The notes beneath the pieces are model-generated. The model was not told the origin of the DNA and made no database searches. It saw only the letters and a list, made by a program, of their open reading frames with translations. Made by a program: the position numbers and the translations under genes. 64,000 bases of DNA from SYLG01 sp965226945 (GTDB lineage Bacteria > Planctomycetota > Planctomycetia > Gemmatales > Gemmataceae), in assembly GCA_965226945.1 (NCBI GenBank), contig OZ245717.1, forward strand, positions 1,302,001-1,366,000, read 5' to 3'. Shown in pieces: positions 9,435 to 17,980 of the stretch; the first letter of the stretch is position 1; every line of letters begins with the position of its first letter.

Positions 9435-9571
9435 CGCCTGCACCCTCCCGAGCATTGTTGCATAATCGACCAACGGCGGCATGCCTCTTGACCATTCTGT
9501 TCACAAAACGAACAATTGAGTAGGAGCCTTGGTCCAGCGCGTTCACTGAACTGGCTCCAAAGGAGACGCCC

Positions 9572-10732
9572 ATGGTTGATTTCACGATCTACTGGATACA
9601 TTTAGTTATATTGGGATTTCTCGTCGGTTTAGGGAGCCTGATTCTGTCCATATTTACTCGATCAAAAGAGTCCATGGCTTGCATTGGCTTCGGGCTGCTA
9701 TTGATCGTATTTGGCGCTGTTGGAGGCATTATCGCGATTAATCGGGCGCCCGGTGGAGTGGATACCGACGCTGAAGTCCCGAGCGTTCCAGACATTCCGA
9801 GGCCAAGAATTCAATCGTTAATTCAAACACTCAACCAGCCTTGGGACTCTGAAGCCAAGGCCGACTGGCCTGTTACCCACTTGATGGCAAAGCTAAGTAA
9901 CCTGGCGTATCAAAAAACGGTCGACGCAGAGGACTCATTTGCCGAGCTGGGCTTTCAGAAAACAACAGCTATTCGTGATTCTTCATTATCTGGTTATGTT
10001 GTGTCCACTGATCGAATTGCTGTCATCATTTTTCGAGGAACGGAAAACCCATTTGATTGGTTTTTCAACCTCAACGCGCTTACCGACAACACTCCGAACG
10101 GGCCGATCCATCGAGGTTTCTACCGGGGTTATTTGTCGTTGAGACCCGAAATCCGCAAAATTCTTGCGAAGGTCAAAGCAGAACGGGTTTGGGTGACTGG
10201 CCATAGTTTGGGCGGCGCCATGGCTTTGGCGTGCGCTCTGGATTTGGTAGATGACAAGCAGATTCAGCTTGAGGGCCTTGTAACCTTCGGCCAGCCGCTT
10301 TTGGCCAGCGAGGAACTAGCCTCCCATATCGATCAGGTGCTGTATGGCAAATATGCGCGCTTTGTGAATGAACAGGACATCGTCGCGAGAGTGCCGGCGA
10401 CCATGAAGAATTGTGGGTCGTTGATTTGGTTTCTTGATGGAAAAATCAAACGCGCCAAACAAAGGCCCAAGTCCTTTGGTGCCATCGGCGGATCCGAAAC
10501 GCCACAGGATTTCGAAGTCGAATTCACCTCACTGACTCAGACAGAATTTGAGGAAATGAAGCTCCGGATGCGTGAAACACCGAAGGGAGCGAGACCAGAC
10601 GACATGGGCGTAGCGGGCGCGAGTCCTTACTTTATCGAGGTACATTCGATGGATTATTACATTGAAAAAATTAATGAGTATATTTTCAACTTCAAAGATA
10701 AAATCAAAAATAACATTGGAGTAAAAAGGTAG
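9572..10732 (+). CDS. Membrane-anchored class 3 lipase (alpha/beta hydrolase)
   Basis: 386 residues. Two N-terminal hydrophobic segments (about 7-28 and 34-56) are followed by a Lipase_3 domain: FRGTENPFDWFFNL, nucleophile elbow TGHSLGGAM (Ser about 212), TFGQP, acid region NEQDIVARVP (about 268) and C-terminal IEVHSMDYY with the likely catalytic His. The family hydrolyses acylglycerols or phospholipids. AAAGGAG lies 6 bases before the ATG. A membrane-tethered lipase beside a protease-regulator and a small motif-sharing pair suggests an effector that attacks the cell's own membrane, but that is inference; housekeeping lipid turnover is the alternative. Confidence 0.85.
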   Translation: MVDFTIYWIHLVILGFLVGLGSLILSIFTRSKESMACIGFGLLLIVFGAVGGIIAINRAPGGVDTDAEVPSVPDIPRPRIQSLIQTLNQPWDSEAKADWPVTHLMAKLSNLAYQKTVDAEDSFAELGFQKTTAIRDSSLSGYVVSTDRIAVIIFRGTENPFDWFFNLNALTDNTPNGPIHRGFYRGYLSLRPEIRKILAKVKAERVWVTGHSLGGAMALACALDLVDDKQIQLEGLVTFGQPLLASEELASHIDQVLYGKYARFVNEQDIVARVPATMKNCGSLIWFLDGKIKRAKQRPKSFGAIGGSETPQDFEVEFTSLTQTEFEEMKLRMRETPKGARPDDMGVAGASPYFIEVHSMDYYIEKINEYIFNFKDKIKNNIGVKR

Positions 10733-10784
10733 CATTTGTGCGGGCCCCATGCTCCGAACCCGACTCGTGCGCAATGACCACAGC

Positions 10785-10858
10785 CACAGGTGATGCCCTG
10801 TGACCGGGCAAGGGTTCGACTCGTGACTTCAGGGCCCTGGGGCCTGCTGTCACCTGTG
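10785..10858. repeat. Large imperfect hairpin between lipase and motif-pair genes
   Basis: Outer arms CACAGGTGA (10785-10793) and TCACCTGTG (10850-10858) are a perfect 9-bp inverted repeat. The palindrome CAGGGCCCTG lies inside. No T-run follows, so it is a weak terminator candidate. It may instead be a recombination trace or a structured leader for the gene at 10938. Confidence 0.4.
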
Positions 10859-10937
10859 ATTGAAGTCGATTGGGTTGGCTTGGACCGATGGTGTTGAATG
10901 AAAAATAGCAGGGATTCGATTTGAAAGGAGTCTGGTT

Positions 10938-11723
10938 GTGCTCAGGAATCATAATTTGTTCAGCGATGGAGGGTTTAGCAAACCCGGCCTCTACGGGTTT
11001 TTGGAGGCACATAGGCAGGAGACGCTTCAGAAAATCAGGGCGATCAGTGACCTCGATCAGCTCAACGAGGATTTCCTGAGCAAACTTGTAAAAGATTCTT
11101 TGGTCGAACCACTGGCCCTTAATTTTGAGAAAATGACTTTCGATAGCAGGACCGAGCAAATCGCCGCCGAAGATTTTCCCTTTAGTTTTCATGTGTTGCC
11201 GGGGAAGAGTTACCCGAAAACGGTCATGCGAATTTCGGTTCCCTTCACTGGGAATCGAACCCTGCTTGAACTCACGCCTAACCAATTCACTTCTTGTTTC
11301 CCAGTGGGCGAGGTGCGTGGCAACAGGGTCCAGTTCGATATCCTGCTTTGGGGCGGAAACGACGACGAACAACGCGCTAAGCGGGACATCGATGAAAACC
11401 GGGGGAGATTAGAACTATATGCCGGGAATTCGGCCAGGCAGGTGAGAGAATTCAACGAGTCGCTCCCGGCGCAGGTTAAAGAGACCTTCGAAGCAAAGGT
11501 CAAGGAACTATCCCGTCAACATTCGATTTTTGCGGACCTGGGCATCAAAGCCGAAGAGAAGGTGAGGGTATCTCATGCTGTCACGGCCCCAACCCCGAAA
11601 AAACCCAAAACCAGAGATCCTAAAATGGTCGTTCAGTTTGTGATGAACCAATACGTGGAACAACTGAACCAGACAAACAACAATACCGGCGGGGATGTAA
11701 ATAATGCAATTCAATCAAACTAA
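10938..11723 (+). CDS. Unknown protein ending in Asn-rich GGDVNN motif
   Basis: 261 residues from GTG 10938 with AAAGGAG 7 bases upstream. Residues 1-220 look globular and soluble, with no known domain recognised (FPFSFHVLPGKSYPKTVMRI; FDILLWGGNDDEQRAKRDID). After a Pro/Lys linker (TAPTPKKPKTRDPK) the C-terminus ends in NQTNNNTGGDVNNAIQSN. The same peptide opens the next gene's product, which starts inside this gene in another frame. A shared short Asn/Gln/Gly motif at the C-terminus of one protein and the N-terminus of its neighbour resembles bacterial amyloid signalling sequences; that reading is inference. Confidence 0.72.
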   Translation: MLRNHNLFSDGGFSKPGLYGFLEAHRQETLQKIRAISDLDQLNEDFLSKLVKDSLVEPLALNFEKMTFDSRTEQIAAEDFPFSFHVLPGKSYPKTVMRISVPFTGNRTLLELTPNQFTSCFPVGEVRGNRVQFDILLWGGNDDEQRAKRDIDENRGRLELYAGNSARQVREFNESLPAQVKETFEAKVKELSRQHSIFADLGIKAEEKVRVSHAVTAPTPKKPKTRDPKMVVQFVMNQYVEQLNQTNNNTGGDVNNAIQSN

Positions 11724-11898
11724 TAATAACCATGGCGGTGATGTTAACAACATCATCGCCGAGGAAGGGAACATCGTCCAGTCGACCGGTGATCGGACGC
11801 GACTGGAGGTGGACAAGCCCAAAAGCGGCTTCTGGTCCGAAGCCTGGACGAAGATCATCAGCGTTTTCGCCTGGTTCGGCTGGACCAAAAGAGCCTAG
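11704..11898 (+). CDS. Small protein: N-terminal GGDVNN motif plus Trp-rich C-terminal helix
   Basis: 64 residues. ATG 11704 overlaps the end of the upstream gene by 20 bases in another frame, with GGGGA about 8 bases before it, so translation is probably coupled. Residues 4-16 (NQTNNNHGGDVNN) copy the C-terminal motif of the upstream product; a second related unit EEGNIVQ follows. Residues 42-60 form a Trp/Phe-rich hydrophobic or amphipathic segment (GFWSEAWTKIISVFAWFGW) ending in basic TKRA, suited to membrane insertion. I infer a small membrane-active effector or adaptor that assembles through the motif. No family name is known to me. Confidence 0.72.
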   Translation: MQFNQTNNNHGGDVNNIIAEEGNIVQSTGDRTRLEVDKPKSGFWSEAWTKIISVFAWFGWTKRA

Positions 11899-11909
11899 CG
11901 GCTTCCAAT

Positions 11910-12196
11910 TGCATGAATGCCAGCTTTCCTTCATGTCTGATGGATTTCATTCATGCTTTCATGCATGCATGCTTGCGGATGCAGATCGGCCGGCTTCATA
12001 GATCTGGGTTTCTAGATGGGGAAAATGGCCTATTCCGTCGAACCATGATTGATTCGACGGAACGGAAAGCTTGTGGCTATGCCTGCAGTCAGGGACGCGG
12101 GCACTGGAGGGCCACCCGCTCTGCACAAGCGAGAGAAACGAGCGCGGAAGATCGGGGAGGGGCCGGGGCCTGCGCCGGAGGGTATCCTTGACGAAG
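11910..12196 (+). repeat. Dispersed hairpin repeat, copy A
   Basis: This stretch matches 35143-35463 over most of its length, and its middle matches 25670-25775, all in the same orientation. It has two structured parts: CCGTCGAA...TTCGACGG, perfect arms around 12037-12062, and a GC-rich segment of about 108 bases bounded by GTCAGGG near 12089 and CCTTGAC near 12186. It is non-coding by appearance. It lies just after the motif-pair genes and before the metal operon, so it may mark the edge of the inserted module. Confidence 0.55.
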
Positions 12197-12332
12197 GAAT
12201 ATTCCTTGTCGTCCATGAAAGCTGGAACGGTTATCCATTTCAAACCTACACCGCCTCAACCAGGAGGCATCATTTTCCAAAATTGGGCGGCGGATGCCGC
12301 GGGCAAGGAAAATATCTGACGCCCCTCCAGCG

Positions 12333-12362
12333 TTGCACTGAAATTGACCGAAACCGTATAAT
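12333..12362 (+). promoter_or_regulatory. Predicted sigma70-type promoter for CxC3-czcBA unit
   Basis: TTGCAC (12333-12338), an 18-base spacer, then a perfect TATAAT (12357-12362), 43 bases before the ATG at 12405. Position and match suit the start of the unit running through CzcB and CzcA. Confidence 0.5.
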
Positions 12363-12404
12363 GGGCTATGTTAGGCTGCACGGCACTGGTTAAGTGCGGA
12401 GGAT

Positions 12405-12848
12405 ATGTTGGCGATTTTGGCTCGAATTCTGGCGTTCGTGGCTTGCTTGCCACTGCTTCTGCCCGCTGGTTTTTGCATCTGCAAAGCCGGGGAAAGCTGT
12501 CGCACAGCATCGGGATTATCGTCGCCGGATGCCCAGACAAAAAGCCAAACCAGCGATCGTTGCTCCCACAAACACGGTCATGCCACATCGCCTGACAAAC
12601 CACTCCCGACTCACTCAATTCCCGATGATCATGATCACGCTCAAGGCTGTCCCTCAGCGGTCGCAAGTGTTGAACGGGTCCAATTGAATGAGACGGCTGC
12701 TGACGCCAGCCTCGCAGTGTTAAATACCGGTGTCGTGACTTTTGAACCCGTCTGTTTGCGCCTGAATACCCGCTCTGTGCATCACGCATCCGCGCCCAGA
12801 CCAGTATCTCAGCCCCTTTATCTGTCTCACTGCTCTCTCGTCATTTAA
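12405..12848 (+). CDS. Cys/His-rich exported protein, CxC family copy 3
   Basis: 147 residues with GGAGG 2-6 bases before ATG 12405. A signal sequence (ILAFVACLPLLLPAG) leads into FCICKAGESC, then a His/Cys cluster RCSHKHGH, DDHDHAQGCPS and the tail SQPLYLSHCSLVI. The layout matches copies at 2227-2700 and 4750-5253. It is the first gene of the unit with CzcB and CzcA, 168 bases upstream of CzcB. Periplasmic metal capture or delivery to the pump is inferred from the residues and context only. Confidence 0.75.
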   Translation: MLAILARILAFVACLPLLLPAGFCICKAGESCRTASGLSSPDAQTKSQTSDRCSHKHGHATSPDKPLPTHSIPDDHDHAQGCPSAVASVERVQLNETAADASLAVLNTGVVTFEPVCLRLNTRSVHHASAPRPVSQPLYLSHCSLVI

Positions 12849-13016
12849 CCCACCCATCTCATTACGGCGGCCGGCGAGCGGTCGAACACCGGCTCTGGTC
12901 CCTGCATCGCCGCCTTTCAACCACCTTGATTGCGTTCGTTTTTTCGTCGCAAACCTGCGATCGCGTTGGTTCATGCATTTGACCGCACGGATGCCGTGCG
13001 TTGATGGAGAGCACAT

Positions 13017-14456
13017 ATGGGCGAACCCGTCATTCTGCCGGAGCATCCTCCTGCTCCGGCCGGCCCACGCCTGGGGAGGTCGTTATTCCGGAAGCTGTTA
13101 CAAGCCGTCGTTTGGCTGTTGGTCATCGGTGGGTTGGGGACGGCCGGGTATTTCACCCATGACCGATGGCTTCCTCTCCTCCTGCCGCCAGCCAAAAAGG
13201 AGATCGCAGAAACGAACAGCGATCACGAAGAACCAGCCCCACCGTCCGAGCAGGTCTTACTCTCGGCGCAGGCACAAAAGAACCTGCGGCTGACGGCGAA
13301 GCCACTCAAAGCAGATGCTTTTTGGAAGACGATCATCGTACCTGGCATGGTGATTGATCGCCCCGGTTTCAGCGACAGAGGCGTGGTCGTACCTGTCACG
13401 GGCATTATCAGCCGCATCCACAAAATTGCCGGCGACTCAGTGAGGCCGGGCGATGTGCTGTTCACGGTCAAACTCCTGAGCGAGTCATTGCACCAGACCC
13501 AAACCGAACTCTTCAAATCGAGCCAGGACGTCAAACTCATGCAACCGCAATTGCAACGGCTCAAAGAATCCGCCGGCGCCATTTCCGAAGCGCGAATTGT
13601 CGAGGTCGAGAACCAAATGATCCGATTCCAGATCGCCGCGAAAGCCTATCGTCAGGAATTGCTCAACCGGGGGCTCTCGGCGAGCCAGATCGAAAAAGTG
13701 ACGGAAGGCACATTCGTCAGCGAAATCCCGATCGCTGCGCCGATGCGCACCACGATTGCGGCGTTACCGGCGTCGAAGGTTCCTGAGGAGTACGAGATCC
13801 AGGAACTAAAAGTCGAACTCGGACAGCAGGTGCAGGCCGGGCAGACCTTGTGCCTGCTCGCCAATCACCAGCTCCTTGCCATTGAAGGGCGGGCATTTCG
13901 TGATGAATCGGTATTGCTCGAGCGCGTGCTGAAGGAAGGTTGGCCCATCGAAGTCGATTTCGAGGAGGAAAAGGCGCAGGAATGGCCCGCTCAGGTGCAG
14001 AACTTTAACGTCACGTACGTTGCGAACATGATCGACCCTGAGAGCCGCACATTCCGCTTTTTGATGCCGCTCGATAACCAGTCCCGTCTGATCGAGAAGG
14101 GAGGCAAGGCGCAAACACTCTGGCGTTTTCGTCCCGGCCAGCGGGTGAGGTTGCTCGTGCGGGTGGAGAAACTTGAAAACGTCTTCGTGCTCCCCGCAGA
14201 TGCGGTCGCCCGTGACGGAGCGGACACTTACGTCTTCCGGCAGAACGGCGACATCTTTGACCGCAAGCCAGTGCAGGTGGTCTACAGAGACAGCCACAAT
14301 GTCGTGGTTGCCAACGATGGCAGCGTGCCTGCAGGCATCTACGTAGCCCAAACCGGCGCGGCACAACTCAACCGCATGATCAAGTCACAAAGCGGAACGG
14401 CCCCCAAAGGGTTCCACATCCATGCGGACGGCAGCGTTCACGTGGGCGGTCACTAA
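13017..14456 (+). CDS. czcB: RND efflux periplasmic adaptor (CzcB/HlyD family)
   Basis: 479 residues, ATG 13017 with GGAGAG 5 bases upstream. A single N-terminal membrane segment (about 26-46) is followed by the membrane-fusion-protein order: lipoyl/barrel-sandwich half (VTGIISRIHKIAGDSVRPGD), a coiled-coil hairpin (about 160-235), the second lipoyl half (LKVELGQQVQAGQTLCLL) and C-terminal beta domains (FRPGQRVRLLVRVE; VLPADAVARDGADTYVF). It links the inner-membrane pump CzcA with the outer-membrane duct. The C-terminus is His-containing (HIHADGSVHVGGH), consistent with metal transport. CzcA starts 18 bases downstream. Confidence 0.92.
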   Translation: MGEPVILPEHPPAPAGPRLGRSLFRKLLQAVVWLLVIGGLGTAGYFTHDRWLPLLLPPAKKEIAETNSDHEEPAPPSEQVLLSAQAQKNLRLTAKPLKADAFWKTIIVPGMVIDRPGFSDRGVVVPVTGIISRIHKIAGDSVRPGDVLFTVKLLSESLHQTQTELFKSSQDVKLMQPQLQRLKESAGAISEARIVEVENQMIRFQIAAKAYRQELLNRGLSASQIEKVTEGTFVSEIPIAAPMRTTIAALPASKVPEEYEIQELKVELGQQVQAGQTLCLLANHQLLAIEGRAFRDESVLLERVLKEGWPIEVDFEEEKAQEWPAQVQNFNVTYVANMIDPESRTFRFLMPLDNQSRLIEKGGKAQTLWRFRPGQRVRLLVRVEKLENVFVLPADAVARDGADTYVFRQNGDIFDRKPVQVVYRDSHNVVVANDGSVPAGIYVAQTGAAQLNRMIKSQSGTAPKGFHIHADGSVHVGGH

Positions 14457-14474
14457 CCTCAAACGGAGATTGCC

Positions 14475-17400
14475 TTGCTCAATCAGGTTATTCGTCTGGC
14501 GCTCCGTTTTCGCGGATTGGTGCTGCTTCTTGCACTGGTGGTGATGATCTACGGCAGCTACCTGGCAGTCCAGTTGCCGATCGACGTATTTCCAGATCTC
14601 GACCGTCCTCGCGTCGTGCTGTTGACGGAATGCCCCGGACTCTCGCCGGAAGAGGTGGAATCGCTCGTCGCACAACCCATCGAAACCGGAATCCTTGGCG
14701 CGCCGGGCGTACAGGCCGTGCGCAGCCAGTCGAGTCAGGGACTTGCTGTCACCTACATCGAGTTCGGGTGGCAAATGGAAGTGCGATATGCCCGTCAGAT
14801 TGTTCAGGAGCGGCTTGCCACGGTCAGCGGAACGCTGCCACCGGGAATCCGCCCGCTCATGACCCCGCCGAGCTCGATCATGGGACAGATCATGATGATG
14901 GGCCTCTTTCGGCAAAAAGGCCCAAATGGCGGCGTACTTGCTGCGGTAGGCCGGACTGGAATGATGGCCGAGCGGGTTGAAAAAGACGGGGTTTCTACCC
15001 TTGTCGTATGGCAGGTAAAGGATCGCCATGACCCGAAGACATGGAAACAGGCGACTATTGAAAGGCCGGTCTGGACCGAAAATCGTTCTGTTACATTCCA
15101 CCATAAGGACCGGCAGCAAACCATTACCTTCCGTACTCCGGAAGAACAGCGGATGGATCTGCGCACGGTGGCCGACTGGGTGATTCGTCCCCGGCTGTTG
15201 AAGGAACAGGGGGTGGCGGAAGTTATCGTGATGGGAGGCGATCGCAAACAGTACCAGGTCCTGGTTAACCCCGACAAGCTCCTGGAATACGGAGTGACAA
15301 TCCAGGACGTCGATCTGGCGATCCAGGAGAACAACGAGAACGCCTCGGGAGGATTCACAGAGGAAGGTCAGGTCGAGCGCCCGGTGCGGGTGATCGGACG
15401 CCTAGGCCCGCAACCGGAAAAGGTCCTTAGCGATCTGCGCATGGTTCCCGTCAAGCCTGGAGCTGAACCGCCGGTTCAACTTCAGAAAGTGGCGACCATC
15501 ATGGAAGGCGCTGCCCCAAAGCGAGGGGACGGCGGAATTGATGGCAATGACGCCGTGATCATCACGGTAGTAAAGCAACCTCACGCCGATACCCGCGCGG
15601 TCACAGAAAAAGCAAAAGCCGCGGTGCGGGATACGGAGGCGGCTCTGCCGTCCGATTACGTAGTCCAAACCGATCTCTTCCAACTAAAGGACTTCATCGA
15701 TCGAGGCGTTTACTACGTCGGGGAAGCGCTGGTCATCGGTGCGGCCCTGGTTGTGATTATTCTGTTTCTGTTCCTTCTCAACTTCCGCACCACGTTCATT
15801 ACGCTGACGGCCATCCCGCTGTCGCTCGTCGTTACCACGCTGGTCTTTCGCATCATCGGAGCGCTGACCGGTACGGAGCTTTCGATCAACGTCATGACAC
15901 TGGGTGGTATTGCGGTAGCAATGGGCGAGCTGGTTGATGATGCGATCGTGGACGTGGAGAACATCTTCCGCAGACTTCGAGAGAACAGTGTTCTCTCCAA
16001 TCCTCGCCCCGCTATCGTGGTAATCTACGAGGCCAGCCGGGAAGTGCGCTCGGCCATCGTGTTCGGCACGGCGGTAGTGGTGCTCGCGTTTTTGCCGCTG
16101 TTTGCCCTCTCCGGCGTCGAAGGACGATTGTTCGTCCCGCTGGGCCTGGCATACATCATTTCTATTCTTGCCTCGCTGGTGGTGTCGCTCACGGTTACGC
16201 CGGTGCTGTCCTATTACCTACTATCAAATTCGAGGGCAGCTCACGGGAACCACGATGGCCTATTGCTTCGGGTGTTGAAGTGGATTGCCAGTTTCCTGAT
16301 TCGATTCAGTATGAAGTTCCCCGGTTTCCTTCTCTTACTCACCTGGGCAGTGGTTGCGTTCAGCGGTTGGCGCCTGTCGACATTGGGCTCAGATTTCCTG
16401 CCCAAATTCGATGAAGGAAGTATTCAGATCAACGTTACGCTGCCTGCCGGTTCGTCGCTTAGGGCATCAAACGAAATCTCCGAATTGATTGACGCCAAAT
16501 TCCAATCGATGCGGCTCAGCCCCGAAAATCCGGAAGGCCCGGTTCGCCACTTCGTACGGCGAACAGGACGGGCGGAACTCGATGAACATGCCGAGCCCGT
16601 AGGCAAAACCGAATACATCCTGTCGATGAACCCGGAATCGCATCACAGCCGCGAAGAAATGCTCGCCACCTTGCTGAAGGAACTTCGCGAGGAGGTCCCT
16701 GGGGTGGAGTTTGAAGCGGAGCAGCCCATGGCTCACCTGATTTCGCATATGCTTTCGGGTGTTCAGGCCGAGATTGCGATCAAGGTGTATGGCGACGATC
16801 TTGACCAGTTGCAGAAAATCGCCACGCAAATCAAAGCGGCGATCTCCGATGTAGAAGGGCTAACGCCACCGGTAATCGATCCGCAGGAAACCGTCGACGA
16901 ACTGCACATTGTGCTTCGGCCCGAAGACTTGTCCCGATACGGCCTCAGCCGGCAATATGTTTCGAAATTCGTGGAAACCGCCATGAAGGGGGAAGTAGTT
17001 TCGCGCGTGCTGGAGGGGCAACGCCGGTTCGATCTCGTCGTGAAACTGAACGCGGCCTATCGCACCGACTATCACAGGCTCGGTGAATTGCGGATCGACC
17101 TGCCCGCTACTGGCCGTGAGTTTGCCTACTCTTCTGACACCAAACCGAACCGCGCCATCCCTCGTCAGGTACGTTTGAAGGATGTTGCCGACATTCCCGA
17201 AGCCGCCGGCGGACCGAACCAGGTCAACCGGGATAATGTTCGTCGCCGGGCGGTGATTCGCTGCAACACGCAGGGACGCGACCTTGCAGGCGTTGTGGGT
17301 GACATTGAGCAACGGGTGAAGACCCTTATGTCTATGCCTGAAGGCTACTTCGTGGAGTACGGCGGGCAATTCGAAGCCCAGCGAGCGGCCACCACGTTGA

Positions 17401-17948
17401 TTTCGGTGCTGGCGTTAATATCGGTAGCGGGCGTTTTCGTCGTGCTGTATCTGCTCTACCCCTCTGTGCGAATTAGCCTGCAAATCCTGAATGCCGTCCC
17501 CACCGCATTCATCGGCGGAGTGATCGCCCTGGTCCTGACCGGGCAGACGCTCACGGTGGCCAGCCTGGTCGGCTTCGTGTCGCTCGGCGGGATTGCCGTC
17601 CGCAACGGCATCCTCCTGGTAACGCATTACTTTTACCTGATGAAAGAGGATCGAATGCCGTTCTCAAAGGAAACGGTGCTGCGAGGAAGCCTGGAACGAC
17701 TCGCGCCGGTGCTGATGACAGCACTCACAGCCGGGATCGGGCTGATTCCGCTCGTTCTGGGTGGAAAAAAACCGGGACTGGAGATTCTCTATCCCGTTTC
17801 AACGGTGATTCTGGGGGGATTGATTACCTCGACATTCTGCGAGTTCCTGATCCACCCCGGCTTGTTTTGGAAGTTCAGCGGCAAGGATGCCGAGCGGCTG
17901 GCTCACGTGGAGCCGACCGCAGATGATCTCATGGGTGTGGATGCCTGA
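14475..17948 (+). CDS. czcA: RND efflux permease, CzcA/heavy-metal family
   Basis: 1157 residues beginning with TTG 14475 (CGGAG upstream), longer than the usual 1040. It has the RND duplication of 12 membrane helices with two large periplasmic loops. The TM4 motif GELVDDAIVDVENIF carries the charged residues for proton coupling. The N-terminal PIDVFPDLDRPRVVLLTECP and LPAGSSLRASNE regions are typical of CzcA-type pumps. Extra length lies mainly at about residues 145-225, an insertion with GVSTLVVWQVKDR and a Lys/Arg/His-rich stretch between the first porter subdomain halves. It exports divalent cations from periplasm or cytosol using proton motive force. Confidence 0.93.
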   Translation: MLNQVIRLALRFRGLVLLLALVVMIYGSYLAVQLPIDVFPDLDRPRVVLLTECPGLSPEEVESLVAQPIETGILGAPGVQAVRSQSSQGLAVTYIEFGWQMEVRYARQIVQERLATVSGTLPPGIRPLMTPPSSIMGQIMMMGLFRQKGPNGGVLAAVGRTGMMAERVEKDGVSTLVVWQVKDRHDPKTWKQATIERPVWTENRSVTFHHKDRQQTITFRTPEEQRMDLRTVADWVIRPRLLKEQGVAEVIVMGGDRKQYQVLVNPDKLLEYGVTIQDVDLAIQENNENASGGFTEEGQVERPVRVIGRLGPQPEKVLSDLRMVPVKPGAEPPVQLQKVATIMEGAAPKRGDGGIDGNDAVIITVVKQPHADTRAVTEKAKAAVRDTEAALPSDYVVQTDLFQLKDFIDRGVYYVGEALVIGAALVVIILFLFLLNFRTTFITLTAIPLSLVVTTLVFRIIGALTGTELSINVMTLGGIAVAMGELVDDAIVDVENIFRRLRENSVLSNPRPAIVVIYEASREVRSAIVFGTAVVVLAFLPLFALSGVEGRLFVPLGLAYIISILASLVVSLTVTPVLSYYLLSNSRAAHGNHDGLLLRVLKWIASFLIRFSMKFPGFLLLLTWAVVAFSGWRLSTLGSDFLPKFDEGSIQINVTLPAGSSLRASNEISELIDAKFQSMRLSPENPEGPVRHFVRRTGRAELDEHAEPVGKTEYILSMNPESHHSREEMLATLLKELREEVPGVEFEAEQPMAHLISHMLSGVQAEIAIKVYGDDLDQLQKIATQIKAAISDVEGLTPPVIDPQETVDELHIVLRPEDLSRYGLSRQYVSKFVETAMKGEVVSRVLEGQRRFDLVVKLNAAYRTDYHRLGELRIDLPATGREFAYSSDTKPNRAIPRQVRLKDVADIPEAAGGPNQVNRDNVRRRAVIRCNTQGRDLAGVVGDIEQRVKTLMSMPEGYFVEYGGQFEAQRAATTLISVLALISVAGVFVVLYLLYPSVRISLQILNAVPTAFIGGVIALVLTGQTLTVASLVGFVSLGGIAVRNGILLVTHYFYLMKEDRMPFSKETVLRGSLERLAPVLMTALTAGIGLIPLVLGGKKPGLEILYPVSTVILGGLITSTFCEFLIHPGLFWKFSGKDAERLAHVEPTADDLMGVDA

Positions 17949-17980
17949 GAGATGTTTTTGTCCCTTTGAAGGAGTGACTG

